In this document: one piece after another, positions 13,280 through 60,035 of the stretch
Position numbering within the stretch: the stretch's first letter is position 1
Layout: every line of letters begins with the position of its first letter
DNA from: Ophiodon elongatus
Taxonomy: Eukaryota > Chordata > Actinopteri > Perciformes > Hexagrammidae
Direction: 5' to 3'
Assembly: GCA_016806645.1 (NCBI GenBank)
Contig: JACSYO010001618.1
Span: 1,818,501 to 1,882,500 of the forward strand
Length of the DNA: 64,000 nucleotides
Position numbers and translations under genes: made by a program
The notes under the pieces: generated by a model
The model's database searches: none
Told to the model about the DNA's origin: nothing
The model's input: the letters and a program-made list of their open reading frames with translations, nothing else

Positions 13280-14526
13280 ACACACACAAGGTGGGGGAGG
13301 GCTGGGGAGGGGTGAAACAGGAAATGAGGCACTGGGGGATATTGCCAAATCCAGCAGCGGTCAGAGAAGACATGGCGGGACTGAGGCTCAAACAAGTTTC
13401 TCCTCTTTTCAAGGGTTCTGTAAAGGCCGTAAAGACTTTCCACACCTGTACATACTTCTGTTTGCTAATGTGACTTTGTTGCTGAAAGGTAATAAATTAC
13501 AGAGCAAATAAGGGTCCGTTTAGACAGAGGTTGGGTGTCCTTTTGTCTAAACAATAGCCACACTCATTATATTTGGTTGGTGATACAGCACTTCTGCTCT
13601 TTTTTTGCCTTCAAGTTAATGTTTTATTTCATAAAACTGCATTCATTGTCTCTGATGTCAGTCGGGTAGGTGTCCCGCCTCCACAAATGAACACAGTAGA
13701 AGATCCAGACTTTATGAAAAAGGACTTTGATTGTCACGGCAAAACAGCTGCTTCAGAAAGTGGGCCGTAATTAGGTTGCATGCAGATCACAAGTATTCGT
13801 CACCTAAGCTTGTAGTCGAGGTTTTATTTACACGACTCCCTTTACATATAAAAAAAACTTTTTTAAAACAATGCAGCTGCAGTTTGGACACACAAGGCTT
13901 CTTTGAGGCTTTACTTGTTCGCTCACGTTGCTTTAAGAACTCACATATCTGTTGATCTCCAGCTCTCACACAGCTGACAACCCCACATTCAGAGTAATAT
14001 CAGCCACTTTTGTACCTATTGGGTGTTTACATTATTTTGTCTACCATCCGTCTGTTTTTATGAACTTCTCTTTGGGCTTGTAAAAACGTATAGTAAAAAC
14101 GTCTTCGCCGTTACTCACTGGAAACTCCAGTACATCACAAGCAGAACGCAGACTTCTTCTATGTTTTTCTACGGCGGTTCCTCTTAACCGATCAGTGTAC
14201 GTCGTCTCCGCAGACCGCCTCTCATTTCTTTCCTAGAACTACAAAAAGTCCAGTTCCCCCCTCGGCTCACTGTGCAGTGACCGCCACACTGTAACGACGA
14301 TCATTTCAGTGATGATGACCAAAGACTGGTTCAACTCGCAATTCTAAGAATACACACATGTTTTGTGAAATCCGGCTGTTTCTCCACCAGGCAGCCCTCA
14401 GTGAAACTATCTGTGGAGCCTCCACCTGCTGCTGCGGGACACAGCAGCAGTATCACTTTAAGCCTGGTATCATTTTAATCTCATAAATCTCATGAAGTCA
14501 GAATATGACACAATGTTTGAGGACAC

Positions 14527-14549
14527 AAAAAAAAAAAAAAAAAAAAAAA
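14527..14549. repeat. Poly-A run
   Basis: Uninterrupted run of 23 A. No retrocopy body was recognised upstream. Confidence 0.95.
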
Positions 14550-14699
14550 GCCAAGAGGAGCCGGAGAACAAAAAAAACTGCCACACTTAACTAGTAAAAC
14601 ACACACTGACACACACTCAGGCAAGCAGTAGCAGCAACCACAGCGCACCAGGAAAAACATATCCAGATGTTCTCCTCATACGATCACCAACCCCCTCTC

Positions 14700-14706
14700 A
14701 CACACA

Positions 14707-14787
<81 letters not shown>
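14700..14787. repeat. (CA)n / (CACG)n microsatellite
   Basis: ACGC tetramers followed by an uninterrupted CA array. Confidence 0.95.
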
Positions 14788-14790
<3 letters not shown>

Positions 14791-15728
14791 TGGGCCACAC
14801 ATGAGCTACATATTACAGAGGGTTGCTCTCCAACTTCTCTTTTCTCCCCCTTTCTTTTATATCTACGCACACACTCACGCATTTGCACAGCTATATTTGT
14901 GAGGACTCGCATTCTCTCTATCCTTAACCTTAACCATCACAACTGAACCCCAAACCCCCCCCCCCCCAAAACACACCAGAGCAGTCGTGAAGTGCGGCGA
15001 GCTGCCATGCGACGTCCGTGGAAAGCTGTGACCGTTTTGAGTCCCGTGACTCCTGTGACATGTTGACCTATGTTACAAAGAATTTCTTCCAGGAAGTCCA
15101 GTTTGAGTAACAGATCCATTAGTTTGAAAGCTTATCAGATGCCAAAACACTACCCAGAGGCTTCACCTTTAATTGAACCAGGACTGCAACTAAAACATAT
15201 TTTCACACTCGGGTAATATTCCAGTTATTCCCTTGATTAATGGTTTGGTTTTTAAAATGCCAGAGAATAGTGAAAAATGACTATCACATTCTCTCAGAGT
15301 TCAATGTGACATCTTCAAATGTCTTGTTTTGTCAGAACAAAAGTCCAAAACTCAAATATATTCAGTTCACAATGATATAAAACAGAAAAGCAGTAAATCC
15401 TCACAGCAGAAATGTTGGAACCAAGGAACAGTTGGTGTTTCTACTTGAAAAGTTAACAGATTACAGTTGCAGATTCATTTTCTTTCAACTGACTTATTGA
15501 TTAATTGTGTCAGCTCTAACCTAAATCTAACTTTTATCCCTTTATCACTCAAACAATCCTGTGAATGTCTGGCCTCAAGGTCCCAAGGATTAACACACAC
15601 ACACACACACACACACGACTCGCAGTTATTGAACCCACTCTTTCAGCCCCTCCTCTCCTCCACTAGAGCTGCTGGCAGGCCGTCTGGTTGAGGCCCATAG
15701 TAAAGGGAGCCGTTTTCTCTGGCACAAG

Positions 15729-15786
15729 TGTGTGTGTCTGTGTGTGGTGTGTGCGTTTGAGTGCGTTTGTGTGCGTGTGTGTGTGT
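15729..15786. repeat. Imperfect (GT)n tract
   Basis: GTGTGC/GTTTGA-interrupted GT repeat. A CA repeat lies nearby at 15594-15616. Confidence 0.85.
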
Positions 15787-16743
15787 CCTCGGGCCCCAGA
15801 CAGGAAGGAAGAGAGTGGGCCCGGCAGCACAGCTCCAGAATTCCGGTTTTGTTTTTCTTCTTTTTCCATCAGTGCAGAGCCCGAGTCGGGTCTTAAAGAA
15901 ACAGTCATTAATATTTTCCCCTCTTAATGACGCCACACTGTTCTCTGAGACCTCCACAATAGGACCCAGTATGATTCATTACAGTACTATGTAAACATAG
16001 TACCAGTTTGTTCAATAAAAAAGTCAAATGAATGAATAGGTCTTTTATGGCTCAGATGAATCTGTTCCTGGAGAAAGCACAGCGTGCGTCTAAGCGTGGC
16101 CGAAGGCTCATTTTCATTGAGCGTCTAAAAATAAAAGTACTGATCCAGCATCAGCGGTCAGGTTACGCAAATTACTCAGGGGGTGAAACATAAGGATTTT
16201 GGACACAAGCAGAGCAGGTGTATTTAGCTGCCACCCCCATGTTTTTGTAATAAATCATCACTCAAAATCTGGCAAAGAAAGGGTTGAAAATGAGCGCTGG
16301 ATGACAGCTCCCATGGACTTAACATCTCTGCTGAGGACAATAAAGACAGAAAAGTCATGATTTCTTGGGAAACTGCTCGAGCTCTGTGGACCAATCAGAG
16401 CAGGAAACAGTCACTTTAAAAGCAACCCGGTGACATCATCGATTTGGCAACGATTATGAAAACAAACGATCTTTCGCCTGTCACACAAAAAGAGCTGTGT
16501 GTTGTGAAAGAGGAAACCAGATCCATTTTTATCAACTGATTTCAGAGAGATAATAGTGAAAACACATTTATTAAGAAGGTACACAATAAGTTACTTGCAA
16601 TGTATAAAAGATTCAGACGAAGAGCATAAAGGGACGGAACAAGATGCTTATCTTTCAAACTGCAGTAATTACAATCAGCTATTCTGGACTCAGTAGAAAA
16701 TCCAAATAGCACCATCATTTCAACTTAAAAAGTATAAACTGCC

Positions 16744-16749
16744 TTTATT
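16744..16749 (-). terminator. Candidate poc1a polyadenylation signal (AATAAA)
   Basis: TTTATT on the plus strand reads AATAAA on the poc1a strand, about 1.1 kb after the stop codon. Another AATAAA lies at 16567-16572. With AT-rich DNA such hexamers are frequent, so the 3' end is a guess. Confidence 0.25.
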
Positions 16750-17424
16750 TTACATTTTGTTTCATTGTCAACAATCCAGTCAGGAGACCAAAACCAAGAA
16801 TGTGTTAGTTCATCTCTCAATACTTTCCAACTTTCATAACCTGTCCGTGGCTCTCAGCCATAAGCCAATTTGTTCCCAGTGTAAATATATGTATAAAATA
16901 TAGACGTATCATTTCACTTGAAAAATGGCAACATAAGTTCCTTCAACAGCGAGGCACTGTAGATTTTAAAAAACATAACTCAAAAAGAAGAAAATAGTGC
17001 ATCGCTTAAAGAATATTTTCCGGCCCGGGTTCACACTCATCTGCTGCACTAGTGAGTATTTACTGAGGAGGCACCAGTTCAACTTCTCTCAGTGCTTCTA
17101 CTTATGATGGCAGTAAACAAACATGAAGTATCTGTGGACGGCTACCTCAGGGAATAAGGTCAAACTCAGGTTCCTGTTTCTCCTCTTTCTGCATTTTGAA
17201 AAAGATTAAATCCGTGTGCTGGCCTGAGTGCATCTGAAATAATAACTGTGAGTAACTTATGGACATGTTGGTTGTGATTACCGTTCACGGTCGATGTGCT
17301 CTCGGACGAAAAAGAACATTTCCTTCTGATGCAATTCTGCGCATGCACAAATAGATTTTAAAAACGCCCACACGTGTAGCACAAGTATGAAAGTCTCTTG
17401 CATGTGTCTACACTTTTGTACAGG

Positions 17425-17498
<74 letters not shown>

Positions 17499-17506
17499 CA
17501 CAGACT
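17425..17506. repeat. (CA)n microsatellite in the presumed poc1a 3' UTR
   Basis: CA array with CG and GC at its edges. It lies about 330-410 bp past the poc1a stop and would read as a UG repeat in the mRNA if the 3' UTR extends this far. Confidence 0.9.
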
Positions 17507-17833
17507 TGTAGCAGCAGGTCCTTCGTCAGCAGAAAAGGGACTGCGCTCTCAGCACTCTTGTAAAAGAACAACTTCTCTAATATTCAACTCCTTCACTTCT
17601 GATATCTCTTTGTGAAACAACCGGGCGCGGTGCATCAGCAGCGAGGCTCAGTGTGCATTTGAAGTCCAGACAGGAAAATGTTTTCCGGACCGTGTGCAAG
17701 TATGCACATTTTAAGTGGGGATCCAACAACAACAGCGAGAGAGTCCTGCGTACGCGCGTTGCTGTTGAAGGTGTCGGTGCGACTCCATTCCCCTCCCACC
17801 ACAGCTCAGCCTCTCTCTCTGGGGCCGCCATCT

Positions 17834-52535
<34,702 letters not shown>

Positions 52536-52800
52536 CTTTCCTCGTCATACAGGAGACGAACATCCGGTGAACGTGACCAGTTTACTACCTGAAGTCTCCT
52601 TCTCTGTTGCGACGAACGAGACTAAACGTAAATGTGCTGTTATCTCTCTTGTCGTCTGATGTCAGCTACAACTTATTAGCCGGTTGCTGCTGACAACAAC
52701 AAGATTCAGTTTACGCGCCGCGAGCGGGCGCCGAGCTTGGAGTCGGCTTTCTTAAAGGGAAAGTTGTACAGTTACCGTCGATGACGTTAACGTGTAAAAG
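52536..52800 (-). promoter_or_regulatory. poc1a 5' UTR and promoter region
   Basis: A CpG-richer patch (about 52715-52745, with GCGCCGCGAGCGGGCGCCG) sits upstream of exon 1, with an X-box-like element at 52683-52697. No TATA box was assigned. Confidence 0.6.
52683..52697 (+). promoter_or_regulatory. RFX X-box-like site upstream of poc1a
   Basis: GTTGCTGCTGACAAC has half-sites GTTGCT and GACAAC with a 3-base spacer, matching RYYNYY N1-3 RRNRAC. It lies 148 bp upstream of the poc1a ATG. It is a weaker match than the b9d2 site because the spacer is long and the half-sites are less symmetric. Confidence 0.5.
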
Positions 52801-54249
52801 TAAAACTTTGATGTCAGAGGGATGATATTGTAGACGTATGACGATTCTGAGCAATTAACTGTTTATTGTGACGTTAATTCATGTAGATATTCGACTGGAA
52901 ACTTTCATTTTCTTTAGTTGTAGTGACGCGCCGTTACCGCCAGGTGGCAGCAGTGTAGCGCCGGTAGAAATCTACCGTTCAGGCTGCAGTGGTTGTATCA
53001 GAGAAGTGGACAGTTTAGTTTTATAACGTATTAATGCATTAAGTCCTTGAAAATCTATGAACATTGTCTTGAATTGAAACATACGGTTTTTTTCATGCAA
53101 TAAGAGAATATGTGAAGGGCCTTAGCTATCAGCCAAGCTGATATTGATACAAACTTGTACAATGACTGTCAAAAACACATTTGAAGCACTTCAATTCCAT
53201 TTTATACATCTAATACTTTTATCTGACGGCCATTTAGTAGTTATTTTTAACATATGATGCACATAAAGCTAAAAATGGCTTGTCCTGGCCAAGCTACAAC
53301 ATTAAAATGCTTCCTTCTTTTTTGCTTCTTCTTTGTATTAATGCGTCAATAACAATAATATAACACTGAAAGTAGACATGCTTCATCATGTGTACTATTT
53401 TGATACTATTAGCACATGTTGCAAACTCTTGTGTACTTTTACTTTGGTTCAATTGAATGCATGACTATTACTTGTAGTGGAGGATTTTTTTAATGTGCAA
53501 AGTAAATGATAAAGTAAGAAGTAAAAAGACTCTTTCCTCCACCACTGCTGTTAGCCAAGCTGCACTGAAAAATATATTCTGACAACAGTTCTCTGTCCTC
53601 AAGATCATAGTAATAAAGCCAGACCCACTGTAAGGCCCTTATTGTGTCAGTTCATAATGTGCTTTAGTGGTGCATATTCCCAAATGTTTAATTAACTAGC
53701 ACAAACCAGATGAAACACCTTTAAGCCTCGAGCCACTTGTCTGCTCTTCCTGGTTGGTAATAAAGCCTTGCGCATCAACTATGCAAAGGTATATCGTGTT
53801 TTTCACCATAGTTAACCTCACTGAATAAAGGTGAAATCAGGCCACTTTATCTGAAGTGTAACATTGTTTGTTTTATTTGATATGGCCATTAAAGAAGTCT
53901 AAATATGTCATAACTCAGAATGAAAAAAGCACACTGTATGCAGGTGGAAAGACTAAGCAAAAACTGCAGTCAGACAAAAACTGATTTAAGTATTGTCGTG
54001 TGTTATTTCAAGGATAATTCAGTCATTATATAATGCACTCTGGTGTCATGTTCAATGTCAACACAAACCCTTTCATTAATTAAATCCCTTGCGGGCAATT
54101 TCAAGTGGATGGTTGCTGTGTCACATAGACAACAATTCATACCACAACTACTTGCATAACTTCCCTTTGTTACCTCATAGGACTGGTTATAATTATTTTG
54201 TTTTCATATAGTTTACACACCATGTGTCATGTTTCTAATATTGAAATAT

Positions 54250-54345
54250 TCAAAGAAGTTCGATATTTGCTTGGGGATACATGTAAAGCTTTTAGCAGAT
54301 GCTGTTATCAAAACGTATTTTCAAAACCTACCGAACCTTTTCAGA
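54250..54345 (+). repeat. Duplicated segment, copy A (partner at 56099-56190)
   Basis: CAAAGAAGTTCGATATTTG, then TTGGGGATACATGTAAAGC, then GCAGATGCTGTTAT; the partner reads CAAAGAAGTTTGATATTTGG, TTGGGGATACATGTAAAGCC, CCAGATGATGTTAT. Same orientation, 1.85 kb apart. Confidence 0.8.
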
Positions 54346-54915
54346 TCAGGCTTTTGTTCAGCTTCATTTTCTCCTTTTTAAAGATATTTACTTTCTTTTA
54401 CAAACCACATTACGTGTGAGTCAAAGTCAAGCCTGCTTGTTGCACACTGAAAAATGGAAATTTATGTTTAACCCAATAGGAGTGTCAAGAATGTCACCAA
54501 CATACTGTGATCTATTAAAAAGCAGGGCACAGTTTTGATTAATTCAAATGGCTTTCTGGAAGAAAATCCTGAAGAAACACATTTCACCTTCAGCCAGCTT
54601 CACTTCTATGTTGATTATAGTAAATTAGTAAATTATACATCCTGCATGTGGCACGCCCGTGGGGTTATTCCCTTGTCAAGTTACAGTAATTCTAAGCACA
54701 CTGCACCCTTTCAGTGTAAATCAAGACAATGCAACCAAGGACATGATCACTGTGATGGGAACATCTCATATGTCTGATAATTGTTTCCAGTTTATGATCT
54801 GGAGAAGGAAGGAGGTAGAAAAAAACAGACTGATGAACTGGAATCCTTTTAACGACAACTACTGATGCACAGCTGTAAATGGACTGTTGGGTTGTGATTA
54901 AGTAACACCCCCCTC

Positions 54916-54917
<2 letters not shown>

Positions 54918-54968
<51 letters not shown>
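54918..54968. repeat. (CA)n microsatellite
   Basis: Uninterrupted CA array upstream of poc1a. Confidence 0.95.
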
Positions 54969-54970
<2 letters not shown>

Positions 54971-55239
54971 GGTGATTGTGTTTATTGTTGAGGGGAAGAA
55001 GGATGTACTTACCTGGAAATAAATCTGGGCTCGGTCCACAGACAGTAAGAGAGGATGTTTTGATGTTATTTATTTTATCAGTAGGAGTCTTGCAGTTTAA
55101 ATCTGCAAATAGCTCTAATCTTATCTCTCTTACTATCAACTTTCACCAGGAGCCATGTGATTTTTCTGCCGTTGTAAATGTTTGTCAAAAAGCGTAAAGA
55201 ATACTCTGTATTGTTGGGTAAAGAGCAGAGGGGGTACCG

Positions 55240-55720
55240 AGTCACAATGAGGTCTCAAGTCCTGACTCAAGTCCCAAGTCTTAAACTTTGAGTTTCGAGT
55301 CCTAGACAAGTCATAATGCGCTCTTCAGAAAATGTCATGCCATTTTAATAACAGGGTAATGATATATTAAATTAGCCAAAATCCTTAATACATATGTATT
55401 TTTTTATTTTTTTTTATTAGGTATTGAACCTAATCATAAAAAAAAAAGGATCTCGGGAATATAGTGTACATATAGGAATGAATAGCGTTAAAGTTGATCC
55501 AGGGAATTTATCATTTTTGTGGCACACTTTTGAAATAATATACTTTTTAATCTTTGGGCTTGGGGGAAGGTATCATGTATTTTCAAGTCAAAAGCCTCAA
55601 GTCCAAGTGAAGTCAGGAGTCGTTGCTGATAAAGTCGAATTGCAGCTCCTTTTGTTATTTTGCCAAAGTCAGCAAATCTGTGACTGAAGTCTGACTCGAG
55701 TCCAAGTCATTTGACTCTGA
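55240..55720. repeat. Interspersed repeat rich in CAAGTCC / GAGTCC motifs
   Basis: The left side has GGTCTCAAGTCCTGACTCAA, GTCCCAAGTCTTAAACTTTG and GAGTCCTAGACAAGTC; the right side has CAAGTCAAAAGCCTCAAGTC, GAAGTCTGACTCGAGTCC and AAGTCATTTGACTC. Short AGTC-based units recur at both ends of an unrelated AT-rich core, which suggests a decayed transposon of a type common in fish. Class unknown. Confidence 0.55.
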
Positions 55721-56098
55721 TAGAGAAGTACATAACTACAGTACAGTACCAAATAATTATATATATATATATATTTCAGTTAATTATCTGTATGGGTGAT
55801 CGTAGGATTTATCTTTGTGCTACAGTTTAAGTCCCTATGAGGCTGAGGCAATGTGTCTGATTATAGAAAGTGACCTCACAACAACAACTTATCTCACTTT
55901 GAGATAATTAGTGTGAACTATGTGTGTCATGTAAATGTCGCCTGCTGACAACATGTCAGGGATGAAGTATGAAACCAAAGAGTTTCTTAGTTTATACTCT
56001 TCCTGAATAAATAATAAATAAGTAAGTAAAAAGTAATTCTCTGTATGTGAGAGTGAGAATAATTAATAAAAGAGCAAGTTAACAAAGTTCATAAAATA

Positions 56099-56190
56099 CT
56101 CAAAGAAGTTTGATATTTGGTTGGGGATACATGTAAAGCCTTCACCAGATGATGTTATTCAAACAAAACCTCCCAAACTTGACAGATATG
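56099..56190 (+). repeat. Duplicated segment, copy B (partner at 54250-54345)
   Basis: This is the partner of the segment at 54250-54345, diverged after about 70 bp. Confidence 0.8.
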
Positions 56191-59100
56191 GCCTCATAAA
56201 TAATATATTTTTCAAAGCAGTTGGCTTTCTGTTGGCTCTCTTGTAACTCACACTAGATTTTTGCACAATGGATTTGAGTTAGAAGCATTCCAGTGTCAGG
56301 CAAGGCTGCCATCACAACAATGTGAATGCACTAGTGCTGGTTTATTTTTAGGGACAAAACTGAAACAACTATATCGCTCATGAATGAGGAAATGTGAAAA
56401 ACTCGTAGAGCCACTGAACAGTTTATGACTGCGTACACGGAACTGCATCATTGTGTTGCTGTCAGTTATATGATGACTTTTTGGAAATACATAGGTACAT
56501 GTCCTCTATCTAGTCAGACACACAAATAGTTGCATTTGATCAATGCATGACCTTTGACTATCTTTCCTCTAAGTGTGATTGCAGAGTCAAAAACAAAAGC
56601 GTTGCTTAATACCAACGTACTTAAGAAAGCAATTATGTTTAAAGGGTGTATATGAAGGCGTTATTATTTTAGGTGTATGCTCTACTGAGGAACATTATGG
56701 GGTTTGAAGGACATTCTCAAACACAATAAGGTTGTGGTTACAGTCGACAGTGTCGAGGGAGAGCTGCGACAATCATCCTCCTTCTTTTCGTCGTCTGCTT
56801 TTCTGTTTTGACTTTCGACTGTGAGGTGATATTGTCATTTTGTAAAATATCAGTAATCATGCCAAGTGTGAGGAAGTGAGTCTGAAGCGTTCAATTCCAC
56901 TTGAATTTATTTTGATTAGTAATTTCTTCATGCACGTTGCTGCACTGGCTTTTGGATGAAGTTAGAAAGTAAGATCTGAAGCCAGTGAAGTGACAAATTT
57001 CCGGTTATTTAAACAGAACATTATCCAATAATCAACAATTAACAATGCTAATTCACATTACACAACTAAATATTGTACATATCCCTCTGGCTTGTAAACA
57101 CAATTTCTTTTTGCATGAATCAAGAAGATAAATTTGGAAATCGGACAGGAAAACAAGTGCTAGAAACAACAACAAAACTTCGACAAACGACCATTAAATA
57201 TGATTTATTTTTCTCTAAAACATTTAAGCTGCAGATATTTACCATCAGCCTGAATTTAAAATAAAATCACAGTCAGGACGGGTCCTTCTTCAGCATAAAG
57301 TACAATAATGCACAATAACAACATTCTTATTTATACTTTGTAAATGTAAAACTAGTTGTATGCTTTGATGGTACATGCATTCATTTTTGGTATGGGTATT
57401 CCATCTATGAGAGGTCAATGGCAAATTTGCATTCTTAATTTAGTGAATAATAAAATAAATCAAATAAAAATATATTTGCAAAATATGAGTTATGGCTCCA
57501 GCAGTGTCTCATTCCTAGAACTGGAACTGATCAGAGTTCGAAGGGTGCACTGTGCTCTTCCTGCTGCAGCGAGGAAGAATGTATTTGTGATGACTTCTAC
57601 TTTGTGAAGGACCGAAGAAAACATGTTGAATTTCCTGTCGACATTCTTGTTTTTGTTCATGAGCATGTGACCGTACGCTGTGAAATAAAACACCAACCAA
57701 GATAACTAAAAGGAAATTAAGTGATTAAAACTAAGACAATGTAAATCGCTATTGGAAATAGAAGTGAATAATGCAAAAAAAAAGTGTCCAGTGTTCAGTG
57801 TCTTATGAATGATATATTTCTACCTGCATGGTGTGGAAACAAGTTGGCAGCGTGGAGAAACACGCCCATAAGGAAAAAGTAATGACTGCAGTTTGTGAAG
57901 CCTTCTCACCCAGATTGTTAACACAGAGAGTATCATTTATCAGGTTTACCTCTCAGTACACTACAAGGAGACTGAGCAAGTTTTACATTGATTGTGAAAT
58001 AAAATTAATGCAGCTATCCTTGGCTATTATAGTGTTATGGTGCGTGACAGATTTGTTTATTGAAAGTTCTTTATCACTTGGCTTACTCACTACAAATAAA
58101 GGAAAAAAAAGAAGAATGGCGTGTTGCATGGCCTGCAGGGAAGAAAGGAACTGACCTCATCCAAGAGTGTGGATGTTATCCTTTTATCAGTTTTTGGTCT
58201 CACGCACATGAATATATACTGTAGATACGACCATGCTCTTTCTCTCTATCACTGAAGACGTCAAATCAAAGACAAAACACATTATGTTATTACTTTATTA
58301 GCTATGTGCAACTGCTGAAAACATAAATCTTTACAGAAACACAGAAATATCTCCAGCTGAAATAGGAAGCTGCTCTTAGTTTACTCGTGTTCAGAATTGT
58401 GGGATTCAAATGCCTTGACTTAAAAAAGCACCCACCTGTATAGGTTTAAGAGTGTAGTGAAGAGTTAAAACAAATTCCCTTGAACTCCAAATTCCATTGT
58501 CTTTTTTATAGTTTTTAAAGTTGGAACTTTTTTTTTTTTCTTTTATCTTTTGTTCACCAATCTAAACAAGAAAGAAAATGAATAGGGAAGTTTGTTACGG
58601 TCTAAATAGTGTGAAGTTACTGGTGATCTGATACGACAGCCGCTGTTACCGACATTTACGGATGGTATGTTACCTTTATACATCCTTGTTCCTGCTGTTG
58701 CTTCAGACGGGTGTGGGTAAAGTCTGCTTTTACTAGAGTGAAGGTTGCAACAGCCGGCACGTGTTCAAACAAATACGAGAGATACTGATAATCTTAACAG
58801 AATGCTTCTTCTGTATCACTGTGAGCCATGAGGAAAAATAACAAGGATTCATGAACATGTATTTTCTTGACTTATGAGGATCACTATTATACTTTAAATA
58901 GTGTTAAAAAAAAATATAAGGTTTCTTTTGACAAATAGAAATAACTCAGTTTGAATATAAGAACATACAAAATGTGCTTTCCCTTTCAATGTTGATACTG
59001 TTTTACGCTGATCTGTAACCTTGTAGATGTTCCTAACCAGGGTCAGAGGGACATGAGAGGCCTCAAAGGGAGAGGAATGTCCAGTTTGGTGAGCTTGGAC

Positions 59101-59307
59101 ATACGCCAGTCACGTCTGTGTCCATGAGCATGCAGCAAGGCCGATGGGATCTGAAACTTCAAACTCGTCATGCACTGCTTTCAATATTCAGGTCCAATGG
59201 GGCTGTGATTTGTGAATAATTCCTTAATCATTTCCAAGAAGTCCTCCTCAGTATCGGAGTCTTTAGTTAGTGCAGAGCAGGTCAGCTAAAGGTGACAGAC
59301 ATTTTAA

Positions 59308-60035
59308 TTAAGATAAGATAAGATAAGATAATCCTTTATTAGTCCCGCAGAGGGGAAATTCACAGCATTACAGCAGCAGAGGGTAAATTGCAAACAAGAG
59401 ACATAGTAAAAAAATTCATCAAAAACAAGTATTATAAATAAGTAATAAACAGTAAAGAAAAATAACTAAGTAAAAAAGGTAAAAAAAAAAAAAAAAAGAA
59501 ATCCACAATAACTAAAATATAACTACAAATGTTATATGTACAGACAGAAATAAATTTTTTCTTTTTTTTCTTTGGTGTTTTGTTGGGTGGTCTACTGGGA
59601 GCAGAGCTGGTTGTGCAGCCTGACAGCAGCAGGAAGGAAGGCGCAGCGGTACCTCCCCTTCACACACCGGGGGTGAAGCAGCCGATGGCTGAAGGAGCTG
59701 CACAGAGCTGCCAGGGTGTCCCGCATGGGGTTGGAGGTGTTGTTCATCAGGGATGATAGCTTAGCCATCAACCTCCTGTCTCTCACCACCTCCGCCGTAT
59801 CCAGTCGACACCCCAGCACACTGCTGGCCTTCTTTACCAGTTTGTTCAGTCTCTTCCTGTCAGCTGTTGAGATGCTGCTGCTCCAGCAGACCACTCCATA
59901 AAAGATGGCTGATGCCACCACAGAGTCAAAGAAGGTCCTCAGGAGAGCTCCCTGCACTCCAAAAGACCTCAGTCTCCTCAGCAGATAGAGTCTGCTCTCA
60001 ATGTCCATTCCCTGGATGTTCACTGGTTCCGGATA
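59308..60035 (-). mobile_element. 5'-truncated LINE (jockey superfamily, L2/Rex-like)
   Basis: On the minus strand an open frame (stop at 59592-59594) gives the C-terminal part of a non-LTR reverse-transcriptase protein: SRLYLLRRLRSFGVQ, FFDSVVASAIFYGVVCWSSS, DRKRLNKLVKKASSVLG, RCVKGRYRCAFLPAAVRLHN. This thumb/C-terminal region lies after the catalytic domain. The following 3' UTR contains AATTTCCCCTCTGCGGGACT then AATAAAGGATTATC and ends in an AAGAT/ATCTT pentamer array (59310-59331). The 5' end is truncated near 60010-60035, which is usual for LINE copies. The frame is still open over about 140 codons, suggesting fairly recent insertion. Confidence 0.9.

Larger units (their letters stand above)
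10131..16740. other. Intergenic DNA downstream of poc1a, no gene seen
   Basis: No coding exon was supported. It contains microsatellites at 11189-11235, 13221-13279, 14700-14787, 15594-15616 and 15729-15786, a poly-A run at 14527-14549, a poly-C run at 14956-14968 and one MITE-like repeat copy at 12192-12375. A segment beginning AGGGCTGAAACGA at 11819 resembles a hAT-type terminal sequence but cannot be closed at its other end. Confidence 0.55.
52801..59307. other. Region upstream of poc1a, no gene seen
   Basis: No exon of a flanking gene was recognised on either strand. It contains duplicated 90-bp segments (54250-54345, 56099-56190), a CA microsatellite (54918-54968), a CAAGTCC/GAGTCC-rich repeat (55240-55720) and a TA run (55757-55774). 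The rest is AT-rich. Confidence 0.5.

Noticed and set aside
12787..13443. 218-codon minus-strand open frame rich in Ser-Leu
   Set aside because: It is driven by the GA/TC microsatellite at 13221-13279; no domain and no context.
14640..14930. CRISPR-like regular repeats
   Set aside because: Simple-sequence microsatellites in vertebrate DNA; no spacer structure and no cas genes.
57356..58154. Adjacent short plus-strand open frames
   Set aside because: No domain, no shared splice frame and AT-rich composition; treated as chance.
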